54,997 nucleotides of DNA, from positions 1-54,997 of the forward strand of contig CAISJD010000001.1 of assembly GCA_903885605.1 (NCBI GenBank), given 5' to 3'. The position numbers were made by a program, and so were the translations under genes. Below, piece after piece: positions 11,242 through 19,759 of the stretch. The notes below the pieces were generated by a model that saw only the letters and a program-made list of their open reading frames with translations, was not told the DNA's origin and did not search any database. The DNA is from an uncultured Chthonomonas sp. (lineage in GTDB: Bacteria > Armatimonadota > Chthonomonadetes > Chthonomonadales > CAJBBX01). Each line of letters begins with the position of its first letter. Positions within the stretch are counted from its first letter, which is position 1.

Positions 11242-12342
11242 CTAGCGACCAGCCCAGTTGCGGCTCTCGTCGAGCATCGTCAGGTAGGCGTCTACAGGGA
11301 TGTAGTTGGCCACGCTGTTGCCGGTACCCATGCAGTAGCCGCCGCCCAACATGCAGTGCTCCAGTGTGCGCCGCACGCGCTTGCGGATCATCTGCTGGTC
11401 GGCGACGCAGAGGAAGTCCACGTCGATGCCGCCCAGGAGGGCGATCCGAGACCCGTAGCCGGACTTAACCTCCACCACATCCTCGATGGTGTCCTCGAAG
11501 CTATGCTTGGCATCGATCTTCACGTCGTCGATCAGGTCGTCCATGATGTCGCGCAGGTTGCCGCAGGAATGGAGCAGGTAGGGGCGCCCGGCGGCGTGGG
11601 ACATCTCTGCCATCAGCTTGTGGCCGGGCAAGACGAAGCGGCGCATGTCCGCCGGCGAGATCAAGAGCCCCGAGCGGAAGCCGAAGTCATCGCTACCCCA
11701 TGCCATCTTCACGCAGTCGAACTGCAGTATCCGCTCCAGCGCGACGCGATAGATGTCGTTCATGCGGTCGGAGATAGCCTGCACCAGGTCGCGCTGGTCG
11801 AAGAGGGCGTAGCAGAGCGTCTCGTAGCCCATGAGCCACGTCAGGTGCTCGGCGAAGTGCGCGAAGCCGCCGCCGGCGATGACGCACATGCCGTCCGGCA
11901 GGTTCTTTTCGCACCACTCCAGCGCCCTGGTGGTGGCATGGTTCGCGTCGGGCCATGGGTAGGCTTCGAACTCGTCCCAGTTGGTGATCGGGCCGGTATG
12001 CTCGTCAATGTAGGAGCGTCCGCCCGCCCGACCCAGCGAGGCCGTGTCGTCGGTGGTGCCGCGGTTCATGGGCCAGTCGAGGCCCTCGACGCCGCAGCGC
12101 ACGAAGTCGTATCCCAGCCCGCGCTGGATCGCCACCTCGCGCTGGTAGCCGTAGTCCGGTGCCGCCGTGTCGAGGCCGTCGCACAGGCCGAGCCGGTCGG
12201 CAACGGCCTCCTTCACCTCGGGGTCAAGGAACAGCTCGATAAGGTGAACCCGATCCGGCGTGCCCTGCCGCATGATGCAGCGCCGAAGCGCCTCCCAGTC
12301 GGGCTTAACCGGGCGTAGCGTTGTGATGGGGATCAGGCTCAT
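11242..12342 (-). CDS. Uroporphyrinogen decarboxylase (UroD)-like protein
   Basis: A 366-residue protein of the UroD/MtaA-like superfamily. ATG 12342 has GGAGGA at good spacing; the frame continues about 110 codons upstream into priA, but that part is low-complexity and not coding-like. Seen: WPMNRGTTDD near the middle, GGGFAHFAEHLTWLMGYE, and YLLHSCGNLRDIMDDL, whose HxCG matches the zinc-site region of corrinoid methyltransferases rather than haem-pathway HemE. The HemE N-terminal RQAGRY motif is absent. It is therefore more likely a methyltransferase-type or unknown-function paralogue than HemE. It lies 65 nt downstream of priA. Confidence 0.78.
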   Translation of the reverse strand: MSLIPITTLRPVKPDWEALRRCIMRQGTPDRVHLIELFLDPEVKEAVADRLGLCDGLDTAAPDYGYQREVAIQRGLGYDFVRCGVEGLDWPMNRGTTDDTASLGRAGGRSYIDEHTGPITNWDEFEAYPWPDANHATTRALEWCEKNLPDGMCVIAGGGFAHFAEHLTWLMGYETLCYALFDQRDLVQAISDRMNDIYRVALERILQFDCVKMAWGSDDFGFRSGLLISPADMRRFVLPGHKLMAEMSHAAGRPYLLHSCGNLRDIMDDLIDDVKIDAKHSFEDTIEDVVEVKSGYGSRIALLGGIDVDFLCVADQQMIRKRVRRTLEHCMLGGGYCMGTGNSVANYIPVDAYLTMLDESRNWAGR

Positions 12343-12407
12343 GGTGGCGTCCTCCGCGCTGGGATGGTTGGCCTGACGGTTCGCTATGGGCGACCGGAAC
12401 TCCTGCC

Positions 12408-14888
12408 TCAGGCCAGGTTCTGGGGGTCGATATCGACGATCAAGGCACGACGTAGCGACGAGGGCAGTGTGGCCAGTGCCCGGGCGACAGATGCGGCAAT
12501 GTCGTGCTCCGGCCGCGTACGAAGCAGGGCATGCCAACGGTACAGAGTATTCAGTTTTGCCAGGGGAGCAGGCGCGGGCCCAAGCACCTCGGCCTCCGGC
12601 GGAGCGGCGCCGCGGAGCGCACCTGCGACTGCCTCGGCGCCGGATCGAGCGGCGGCGTCGCCCTTGTCCTGGCACACCAGGTTGGCGAGGCGGCTGAAGG
12701 GCGGATAGAGCAGCTCACGCCGCGCCTCAATCTCGTCGGCGTAGAACGACGCGTAGTCGTGCCGTGCGGCGGCTTGAACGGCGGTGTGCTCCGGCGCGAA
12801 GGTTTGGATCAGCACCTCGCCCGAGGTCGTGCCCCTTCCCGCGCGGCCTGCCACCTGCGCAAGGAGCTGGAACGACCGCTCCGAGGCGCGGAAGTCCGGC
12901 ACATGCAACGTAGTGTCTGCGTTGATGACGCCTACGAGCGTGACGCCCGGGAAGTCGAGGCCCTTGGCGACCATCTGTGTGCCGATCAGGATGTCCGCCT
13001 CTCTCGAGCGGAACCGGCCCAGTATCTCGGCATGCGCCCCCTTCCGGCCTGTGGTGTCGCGGTCCATGCGTGCGACGGAGGCGTCTGGGAAGAGGCGCTG
13101 GATCTCCTCTTCCACGCGCTCGGTGCCGACGCCGAAGCCCTTCAGCGATGCTCCGCGGCACTCGGGGCAGAGCACGGGCAGACGCTCGCCATGGTCGCAG
13201 TGATGGCACCTGAGCCGTTGCGCGCCTGCATGGTACGTCATGGCCACGGCGCAGTTTGGGCAGCCCGGCACATGCCCGCAATCCCGGCAGAGCAGGAACG
13301 GCGAGTAGCCGCGGCGGTTCAGGAATAGGATCGTCTGCTCGCCGCGGGAGAGGCGATCTCCGATGGCATCCGAGAGGTCCGGAGAGAAGAGGCTCCGCTG
13401 GGCGCGCAGGGCCGAGCGCATATCGACCACGCGCACATTGGGCATCGGCCGATCACCGACGCGGGTGTGCATCTCGAGCAGGCATATTCGTCCGCCCTGG
13501 GCAGCATGGTAGGTCTCCACGCTAGGGGTGGCGCTGCCCAGGATCAGTTGGGCGTTCGCCTCGACGGCGCGGACCTCGGCCACGTCCCGTGCGTGGTACC
13601 GCGGCGACTTGTCCTGCTTGTAGGAGCTCTCGTGCTCCTCGTCTACGATCACCAGACCCAGGTCGCGGACCGGCGCGAAGATGGCCGACCGGGCGCCGAC
13701 GGCGATCCGCGCCTCGCCGCCCTCCAGTCGGCGCCATTCGTCATGCCACTCGCCGGGCGTCAAGGCGCTATGGAGGATGGCTACCTCATCGCCGAAGCGG
13801 GCTGTGAAGACGTGCAGCGCCTGTGCGGTCAGCGCGATCTCTGGCAGCAACACCACCGAGCCGCGGCCCCGCTCCAGGCCGCGGGCGATGGCGTCCAGGT
13901 AGACCTCGGTCTTGCCGCTCGCCGTGACGCCGTGCAGGAGGAAGCGCCCGCCGCCGTCGGAGCAGGCCAGGGCGCGACAGGCGTCTGCCTGCGACGGCGT
14001 GAGGGTGGGCGCCACATTGCGGCGCTCGGAGGCTCCACCGGGAGCGCGCCGCACGGAGACGGTGGTGCAGAGCAGGGCGCCGCGCTCAGCCAGGGCGCGG
14101 ACCACGGCGGGGGTGGATCCGGCAAGCTCCGCCAGTGATCGGGCATCGAGCCATGCGTCGCCGTCCTGGTCCGCCCGGCGTGCGGCGTCAAGCACCCGTC
14201 GCATCGCAGAGCCCAGGCGTGTGGCGCCCGGCTCCCAGTCGGCCGCGATCGCGAACCTGTCCAGCGTTTTGGCTTTGGCGGCAGGGCCGACCAGTCGGTA
14301 CTCGCGGGCCACAGCGCCCAGGTGGAGCAGCGAGGAGAGTGCAGCGTCATAGGAAGCAGCAGGGGCAGACCGCTTCAGTTCGGCATCGGTGAGGGGTCCC
14401 TTCGCCGCGTCGAGCGCATCCAGCAGGCGCTCACGGGCATCGAGGATGGAGGCATCCTGCCGCCGTGCGGCACCCAGTAGCCGCATGTCGCCGCGGTCCC
14501 AGGCCAGCCGGTAGACGCGCCGGGTGGCTCCGACGACCAGTGGCGGCGCTACGCAACGGATGGCCGAGCCGAGGTCAGTGAGCCACCTGTGCGATATCTC
14601 CCGCGCCAGCGCGATTCGATCCGCGGTCAGCGCGCAGGAGTCAGGTGACGTGGCCAGGATGCCGGAGAGACGCTCAGCCGGCGGATCCCCCGGGCCGATG
14701 CCGCGGACGCCGAGGACATACCCCACGCTCTCCCGTCGGTTGAACGGGATGTGGACGCACGCGCCCACGATGACGTCAGCCGTCAGTCCGGAGGGCACGC
14801 GGTACGTGTAGGTGGGCAACAACCCCTGGGCGTCCGTGATCACGGCGACATCTGCCACGACTACAGGTTCGGTGCTGGGTGCGGGCAA
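12408..14888 (-). CDS. priA: Primosomal protein N' (replication restart helicase PriA)
   Basis: PriA recognises stalled or repaired forks and reloads the replisome. The 826-residue frame covers the N-terminal fork-binding domain (TYRVPSGL, GACVHIPFNRRESVGYVLG), Walker A (HGVTASGKTEVYL), the DEEH box (IVDEEHESSYKQD), the zinc-binding Cys cluster (CRDCGHVPGCPNC, LRCHHCDHG, LCPEC), and helicase motifs V/VI (GTQMVAKGLDFPGVTLVG, QVAGRAGRG). The most upstream start is TTG 14888 without a clear Shine-Dalgarno; an in-frame GTG about 10 codons in is possible, so the exact start is uncertain. First gene of the minus-strand run ending at yjbQ. Confidence 0.96.
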   Translation of the reverse strand: MPAPSTEPVVVADVAVITDAQGLLPTYTYRVPSGLTADVIVGACVHIPFNRRESVGYVLGVRGIGPGDPPAERLSGILATSPDSCALTADRIALAREISHRWLTDLGSAIRCVAPPLVVGATRRVYRLAWDRGDMRLLGAARRQDASILDARERLLDALDAAKGPLTDAELKRSAPAASYDAALSSLLHLGAVAREYRLVGPAAKAKTLDRFAIAADWEPGATRLGSAMRRVLDAARRADQDGDAWLDARSLAELAGSTPAVVRALAERGALLCTTVSVRRAPGGASERRNVAPTLTPSQADACRALACSDGGGRFLLHGVTASGKTEVYLDAIARGLERGRGSVVLLPEIALTAQALHVFTARFGDEVAILHSALTPGEWHDEWRRLEGGEARIAVGARSAIFAPVRDLGLVIVDEEHESSYKQDKSPRYHARDVAEVRAVEANAQLILGSATPSVETYHAAQGGRICLLEMHTRVGDRPMPNVRVVDMRSALRAQRSLFSPDLSDAIGDRLSRGEQTILFLNRRGYSPFLLCRDCGHVPGCPNCAVAMTYHAGAQRLRCHHCDHGERLPVLCPECRGASLKGFGVGTERVEEEIQRLFPDASVARMDRDTTGRKGAHAEILGRFRSREADILIGTQMVAKGLDFPGVTLVGVINADTTLHVPDFRASERSFQLLAQVAGRAGRGTTSGEVLIQTFAPEHTAVQAAARHDYASFYADEIEARRELLYPPFSRLANLVCQDKGDAAARSGAEAVAGALRGAAPPEAEVLGPAPAPLAKLNTLYRWHALLRTRPEHDIAASVARALATLPSSLRRALIVDIDPQNLA

Positions 14889-15006
14889 GGGGCAAGTCCG
14901 TGGGGCGTTGGTATGCAGTGTTGTACCCGATCCGCCGCCGCCCTGCCGAACGGCGGCGCCGGCGACGATATGGCCCTGATAGGCGCCGGAATGGTGCGCG
15001 GAGCGT

Positions 15007-15035
15007 TTGTGTTCGCGGCGGCTTTGGGCTATAAT
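15007..15035 (+). promoter_or_regulatory. Sigma-70 promoter of tRNA-Val
   Basis: TTGTGT (15007-15012), a 17-bp spacer and a perfect TATAAT (15030-15035) end 10 bp before the tRNA 5' end. Confidence 0.75.
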
Positions 15036-15045
15036 CTACGGGCGC

Positions 15046-15120
15046 GGGCGGTTAGCTCAGGGGTAGAGCGCTTCGTTGACACCGAAGAGGTCACTGGTTC
15101 AAATCCAGTACTGCCCACCA
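15046..15120 (+). tRNA. tRNA-Val(GAC), CCA encoded
   Basis: A 75-nt cloverleaf. The acceptor stem GGGCGGT pairs with ACTGCCC (one G-T pair), the D-arm reads AGCTCAGGGGTAGAGC, the anticodon stem CTTCG/CGAAG encloses loop TTGACAC (anticodon GAC at 15078-15080), and the T-arm reads CTGGTTCAAATCCAG. The discriminator A and CCA follow and are genomically encoded. Confidence 0.97.
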
Positions 15121-15226
15121 CTCCAGTTGGAACGGCGTTGGCCGGCTACGGCCGGTCGCCGGTTCTCTCCATGTGATCCACTGCTGATAGCTTCTGGTGC
15201 ATTGCACCCTTCGGAGGCCTGCCAAC

Positions 15227-15475
15227 GTGGAAGAGGGGAGAGGGACTTCGTCCCATAGGCGCCATCATCACCATGGCGACCATCGTCGCGGCTTGGCCCC
15301 ATGCACCAGTTGTGGGCGCCTGATTGATCGCCGCTGGCGGCGTTGCCCGCTCTGCGGCACTGCCGGGGCATTCAGCGCGCAGCAACGGAAGCTCGTAACG
15401 GCGGCTATCATCCTGGCCGTCCCACTCAGCATCTTTGCCCTGGGCTACCTTCTTGTCTCGCTGATCCAGCCGTAG
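15227..15475 (+). CDS. Small zinc-ribbon membrane protein
   Basis: An 82-residue protein of unknown function. GTG 15227 is preceded by GGAGG at about 9 nt. It has a His-rich, basic N-terminal stretch (HRRHHHHGDHRR), a single zinc ribbon (CTSCGRLIDRRWRRCPLCG, two CxxC), then one hydrophobic helix near the C-terminus (AAIILAVPLSIFALGYLLVS). The architecture, cytoplasmic zinc ribbon plus tail anchor, is common among unstudied small proteins. It lies downstream of tRNA-Val and converges on purM; its stop lies inside a shared hairpin. Cys spacing and the transmembrane segment argue against a chance frame. Confidence 0.62.
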   Translation: MEEGRGTSSHRRHHHHGDHRRGLAPCTSCGRLIDRRWRRCPLCGTAGAFSAQQRKLVTAAIILAVPLSIFALGYLLVSLIQP

Positions 15476-15494
15476 GGGCGTCAGCCGCCCCTAC
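15472..15494. terminator. Bidirectional hairpin containing both stop codons
   Basis: A perfect 9-bp stem (15472-15480 with 15486-15494, 5-nt loop). The stop codon of the small zinc-ribbon gene (15473-15475) and that of purM on the other strand (15491-15493) pair with each other within the stem. No T-run follows. Confidence 0.6.
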
Positions 15495-16531
15495 AGGATG
15501 TCCACCTCGTGGACGCCGCGGAAGACATCGCCGATAATCCCCGCCGTCTCGCCCGCGCTGGTCAACTCCGTCACGATCTCAGACGCCTGTAGCCTGTCAG
15601 CGATGATGATGTAGCCGATCCCCATGTTGAAGGTGCGGTACATCTCCGGGTCCGGTACTGCGCCCAACTCCTGGATCAACTGGAATATGGGCGGAACCAC
15701 CCAGAGGCGGCGGTCCAGCGTTACGGAGCAGTCGCTCGGCAGGATGCGCGGGATATTGTCGTAGAAGCCTCCCCCCGTGATGTGCGCCATGCCGCGGATG
15801 TCGAACCTCTCAAGTAGCGGGAGTACGGGCGCCGCGTAGCATCGGTGCGGGTCCAGCAGTACATCACCCACCGAGCGTCCGGCGAGTTGCGCGGGCGTGC
15901 TGTCCGGCACCAGGCCGGCGCAGGTGAACAGGATGTGGCGCGCCAAGGAGTAGCCGTTTGTGTGGAGGCCTGACGACGCCAGCCCTATGACTGCGTCGCC
16001 CGGCTCCACGCGCGAACCATCGACGACGCTGTTGCGGTCGACCATGCCGACGATGCATCCGGCCAGATCGTACTCGCCGTCGTTGTAGACACCGGGCATC
16101 TCTGCCGTCTCTCCGCCCAGCAGCGCGCAACCGGCGGCGCGGCAGCCGTCGGACAGACCGCGAACAACATCCACGACGACGTCGGGCTGCAGCTTGCCGG
16201 TGGCGAAGTAGTCCAGGAAGAAGAGCGGGCGTGCGCCCTGAACCAGGATGTCGTTGGCGCAGTGCGAGACGAGGTCGGCGCCGACTGTGTGGTGTCGCGC
16301 CATGGACTGCGCCACCTTCACCTTCGTGCCGACGCCGTCAATGCTGGAGACGAGTACAGGGTCCTTGTACGCCGTCCAGGGCGGCGCGAAGACGCCCCCG
16401 AAGGAGCCCACATCCGTCAGGACGCCCGGCGTGAATGTCGTGCGTACATGCTCACGCATACGCAGGACGGCGCTGTTCATAGCGTCGATATCGACACCGG
16501 CGTCACGGTATGTGATGGACTCATCTGGCAT
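15491..16531 (-). CDS. purM: Phosphoribosylformylglycinamidine cyclo-ligase PurM
   Basis: AIR synthetase, fifth step of de novo purine synthesis: FGAM plus ATP gives AIR. At 346 residues it is of usual length. Seen: TYRDAGVDIDAMN at the start, LVSSIDGVGTKVKVAQ, HCANDILVQGARPLFFLDYFA, LLGGETAEMPGVY, GLASSGLHTNGYSLAR and the late AHITGGGFYDNIPRILP. ATG start. It is separated from purL and purF by three other genes on the same strand. Confidence 0.97.
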   Translation of the reverse strand: MPDESITYRDAGVDIDAMNSAVLRMREHVRTTFTPGVLTDVGSFGGVFAPPWTAYKDPVLVSSIDGVGTKVKVAQSMARHHTVGADLVSHCANDILVQGARPLFFLDYFATGKLQPDVVVDVVRGLSDGCRAAGCALLGGETAEMPGVYNDGEYDLAGCIVGMVDRNSVVDGSRVEPGDAVIGLASSGLHTNGYSLARHILFTCAGLVPDSTPAQLAGRSVGDVLLDPHRCYAAPVLPLLERFDIRGMAHITGGGFYDNIPRILPSDCSVTLDRRLWVVPPIFQLIQELGAVPDPEMYRTFNMGIGYIIIADRLQASEIVTELTSAGETAGIIGDVFRGVHEVDIL

Positions 16532-16579
16532 AATGGGTTTGTCCCTTCGTGGCGTCGGGCGGCTATGCGGATGCTCCAG

Positions 16580-17323
16580 CTAGGCCGCTCCGGGCGAGTA
16601 CTGGCGAAATGTGATGCCGGCACCAAGGTTACCCTCGAAGCGGCCCACGATGTTCGCACCCCGCGTTACTGTACCAGTAACGCCGCCGCCGGCGTCGATG
16701 CGTAGGCGGCCGACGTTGCCCCGGTTGTCCGAGACATTGGCCGTACCGTGCACCTGGGTGCGCGGCCCCGTCACTTGGATCAGGTTCGAGGTGAACTCAA
16801 GGTCGGACTCGATGCTCGCCACGTATCCGTTCTCGAACCGAATCGAAACCGTGTCGGGCGTGCGCATATTCACTCTCGGCCCTGAGAACTTCGACGAGAG
16901 CAGGCGGCGGCTGCCGCTGACGCGGGCTACGCCGGGCGCGTCCATCTCAAACTGCCAGCGAGGTTCGGGCTCGGGAGCCGTTGTGATGACGCTAGCCTGG
17001 CCCGCGCCCTTGCGGGCCTTCACTTTGCGCTCGAAACCCACGCTGTCGACCGCCGGAGGACCTGCGATGCCGGCTGCCGATTGGTGCGCCACGTTGATCA
17101 GGTAAGCCGTGCACGCGGCGAGCGCGGCCTCGCTCTCATCCTCGGTGTAACCGGCCGCAACGTTCAACTGCTGACTGTCCAGCAAGGCCTCGCCCAGCCG
17201 CTCCGCCGCGTTGATCCTCTTGCTGCCCACATATCGGGCGCCCGCCGTCGCCACCGCGGCGCCGCCGGCTGCCACCGCTGCCACCGCCAGACGCCTGAGA
17301 ACGCTTCCCAGTATCGCTGCCAT
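16580..17323 (-). CDS. Unknown protein with N-terminal membrane anchor
   Basis: 247 residues that I do not recognise. An N-terminal Arg plus Ala/Gly-rich hydrophobic segment (LAVAAVAAGGAAVATAGARY) looks like a signal peptide or anchor. Next comes a helical part with AERLGEALLDSQQLNVAAGY, then from about residue 115 a beta-rich domain with LptA-like alternation (VRVSG-type strands, NGYVASIESDLEFTSNLIQV, THVHG-like VHGTANVSDNRGNVG). It lies between the ABC-2 permease (81 nt upstream) and purM (48 nt downstream). A cell-envelope location is inferred; no function is claimed. Confidence 0.6.
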   Translation of the reverse strand: MAAILGSVLRRLAVAAVAAGGAAVATAGARYVGSKRINAAERLGEALLDSQQLNVAAGYTEDESEAALAACTAYLINVAHQSAAGIAGPPAVDSVGFERKVKARKGAGQASVITTAPEPEPRWQFEMDAPGVARVSGSRRLLSSKFSGPRVNMRTPDTVSIRFENGYVASIESDLEFTSNLIQVTGPRTQVHGTANVSDNRGNVGRLRIDAGGGVTGTVTRGANIVGRFEGNLGAGITFRQYSPGAA

Positions 17324-17404
17324 TGTGATGCCTCCATGTCCGTCACCGAAACGTATGCGATAGACGGACAGGACCCACCATCGGTTTCCCCTGCTCGCGG
17401 GTGG

Positions 17405-18754
17405 CTACAGGTCGCGCCTCCGAAACCAGGCCATGGCCAGGAGCGCCGCCAGCACCGCCGGACCGCCGAAGCCCAGCAGGTACCTCCAGACCGCGACCTG
17501 CGCCTGGGTGAGCGTGCTACCCTTGGGCCGCATCTCGACGCCCGTCGCGCTACGGACCTTGGTCATCGTAACGCGCACCGGTGACTCGCGGTCCAGCGCC
17601 AGTCCAGCCAGCAGGACCTGCCGCGTCCTGGGCCGGTAGATCGCTTGTCGAACGTCCAGTGTCTTTCCCGGAGGCGACTCGACAAGGTAGTTGGCCGTGA
17701 TATCGGCCTCATCAGGGTCGAGTTCAGTGTTCATCTCAAGCCGGATGCTCGTGTCGGTGAGGCTACAGGAGAGTATGGCGGGTGCGGGTCCCTTGCGCTG
17801 CGGCTTCGCGCCGGCGGGCTTTGCCGACGGCTCGGAGCCCTGGACCACGACGCGGCTTACCTCCGAAGCGGCGCTAAGCGGCGATCCGCCCTTGTCGCGT
17901 AGCCCGCGCAGGGTAAGCGTCAGGTTGGCGCCCTCCTTGAGCGTGAGTCCGCCCAAGATCGCCGAGTTGGCGGCGGCGTCGTAGGTGACGGCGGCGACAG
18001 ATGCCGTCTGGCCGTCGGCCGCTTCGATCGCATAGCACTCCGGCGCCTCAACGACGGCAGAATCCATCTTCTTCGAGAAGTAGACCGTCATCGACTTCGT
18101 GTCGGCTGTTACCTGCACGACCTGGGGCGCGTTGAGGTCCTTCAGCATCAGTGGCAGGTTGCGCGCGAGGCTGGCGGGCGCCAGGTAGTCCGCGCCGAGG
18201 AAGGCGAAGATCGGCGACGCGACATACCAGAGCAGGAAGACGCCGATGACGGCGAAGACGGTGTTGTTGGAAGCCACGCTGAAGGCGACCCCCAGCGCGA
18301 CCAGCAGCACCAGCGCCAGGGCCACTACTCCGAGCCCTGTGAGGATCGTCGCGGGCGTCATGTCGTTGGCCGCATACCGCCAGCAGACCAGCGCCGAGGT
18401 GCCGCCGAAGAGCGCGTAGACAGCCAGCACCGTCCCCATGCGCGAGATGAGCTTGGCGCCGATGTACTGCGTCCGTGTGCAAGCGCGGCTCAGGATGCCG
18501 TCCGTCACCATGTCCGACTCGGCTGAGACGGAACCGGCGCTGAGGAAGATGACGAAGGTGCTCCAGACGAACAGGAAGCCCTGGAGGCTCATGGACAGCA
18601 CCAGGGAGGCGGGTATGGCGCCGCTACGGCCGCTGGCGAGGGCGCCCGACAGCGTCAGCAGTTCGCTGATCGCCAGGGCGATGAGCCAGCCCCGAAAGAC
18701 CCAGGTACGTCCGAGCGAGTTGAGGTCAGCTTTGCACAGCGCCGACAGCGCCAT
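17405..18754 (-). CDS. ABC-2 type permease with two Ig-like domains in a loop
   Basis: Membrane subunit of an exporter, about 449 residues from ATG 18754 (overlapping the ATPase gene by 29 nt; frames open to 18832 but would overlap by 107). Six hydrophobic segments occupy roughly residues 20-210. Then come about 190 residues with two similar beta-rich units (VVQVTADTKSMTVYFSKKMD and APAILSCSLTDTSIRLEMNT) of the SbsA/Ig-like kind, a linker (AKPAGAKPQRKGPAP), and a final transmembrane helix (YLLGFGGPAVLAALLAMAWF) with the closing RRRDL typical of ABC-2 permeases. The loop is probably extracytoplasmic. Start uncertain. Confidence 0.78.
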   Translation of the reverse strand: MALSALCKADLNSLGRTWVFRGWLIALAISELLTLSGALASGRSGAIPASLVLSMSLQGFLFVWSTFVIFLSAGSVSAESDMVTDGILSRACTRTQYIGAKLISRMGTVLAVYALFGGTSALVCWRYAANDMTPATILTGLGVVALALVLLVALGVAFSVASNNTVFAVIGVFLLWYVASPIFAFLGADYLAPASLARNLPLMLKDLNAPQVVQVTADTKSMTVYFSKKMDSAVVEAPECYAIEAADGQTASVAAVTYDAAANSAILGGLTLKEGANLTLTLRGLRDKGGSPLSAASEVSRVVVQGSEPSAKPAGAKPQRKGPAPAILSCSLTDTSIRLEMNTELDPDEADITANYLVESPPGKTLDVRQAIYRPRTRQVLLAGLALDRESPVRVTMTKVRSATGVEMRPKGSTLTQAQVAVWRYLLGFGGPAVLAALLAMAWFRRRDL

Positions 18755-19742
18755 CACCTGACGGCGCCATCTCGCTGTAGGCCCTTGAGAAACCATTGGC
18801 TTGGTCAGCCTCCAGTAGCTGTAGGAAGGCATCCTCCGTCTGCGCCCGGGCGGACGTCACGGACAGAACCTCAAGCTCGTGTTGCGTGGCCAGTGCCAGG
18901 ATGGTCGCCAGCGGCCCTGCGAGCGTCGCGTCAGGATCCAGCGCCACGGAGACCCAGGCCCCCGTGCGCTGCACGGCCCGCACGGGGGCCAGCACTCGGG
19001 CCTCGGCCTCCCATGAGGCAAGGCGCGCCTCGGGTCCATCGAGCTCGACCTCAATCGTGTTGCGGCCGATGGTGCGCTTCAGGTCCGCTACCGAGCCGCA
19101 GTAGATCACCTTGCCGTCGTGCATGATGCCCACATGGTCGCAGACCCGGTCGATGTCCGATAGGATGTGCGACGAGACGATGATCGTCTTCTCCTGCCCG
19201 AGCTCGCGGATAAGGTCCAGCGTGTACTTCCTCGCTGCAGGGTCCAGGCCCGCAGTGGGCTCGTCCCAGATCAGCAGCTCCGGATCGTTCATGAGCGCGG
19301 CGGCAATTCCGAGTCGCGTGGTCATGCCGGTGGAGAGGGTCTTGATGGGCTGGGCGGCCGCGCCGAGGAGGTCCACAGCGCGGAGCAGGGCCGCCAACCG
19401 CGGCTTGCGGAGGTCGGCGTCCATGCCGAAGAGCTGCCCGACAAGGTCCAGGTAGCCGATGGGCGTGAGCGTCGGCGGGAACTTGGGGTTGGTGGGAAGG
19501 TACCCGATCCGCTGCCTGACGTTGGAGGCGTTGGCGCTGACCTTCTCGCCAAAGAGGGTCACCGAGCCGGCCGTGGGCGACTGGAGGCCCATCACCAGCT
19601 TCAGCATGGTCGTCTTGCCGGCGCCGTTCGGTCCGAGCAAGCCGAAAACCCATCCGGGCTCGACCGCAAGGTTAACGCCGTTAACTGCAATTAATCGATT
19701 ATTGTAGATCTTCGTCAGGTTGCTCGTCTGAAGGAGTGCCAC
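18726..19742 (-). CDS. ABC transporter ATP-binding protein (ABC-2 exporter)
   Basis: The 338-residue nucleotide-binding subunit paired with the overlapping permease. Walker A LLGPNGAGKTTMLKLVMGL, signature LSTGMTTRLGIAAAL, Walker B LLIWDEPTAGLDPAARK, H-loop IIVSSHILSDIDRVCDH. The C-terminal 110 residues form an accessory domain as in CcmA/NatA-type ATPases. GTG start at 19742, 17 nt after purF on the same strand, so the exporter is probably transcribed with the purine genes. Substrate unknown. Confidence 0.93.
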   Translation of the reverse strand: MALLQTSNLTKIYNNRLIAVNGVNLAVEPGWVFGLLGPNGAGKTTMLKLVMGLQSPTAGSVTLFGEKVSANASNVRQRIGYLPTNPKFPPTLTPIGYLDLVGQLFGMDADLRKPRLAALLRAVDLLGAAAQPIKTLSTGMTTRLGIAAALMNDPELLIWDEPTAGLDPAARKYTLDLIRELGQEKTIIVSSHILSDIDRVCDHVGIMHDGKVIYCGSVADLKRTIGRNTIEVELDGPEARLASWEAEARVLAPVRAVQRTGAWVSVALDPDATLAGPLATILALATQHELEVLSVTSARAQTEDAFLQLLEADQANGFSRAYSEMAPSGDGAVGAVQS

Positions 19743-19759
19743 GTGGGCCGCCTCGCTTT

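Noticed and set aside
12343-12675. 111-codon N-terminal extension of the UroD-like protein
   Set aside because: Arg/Ser/Pro-rich sequence overlapping priA; the internal ATG has a strong Shine-Dalgarno.
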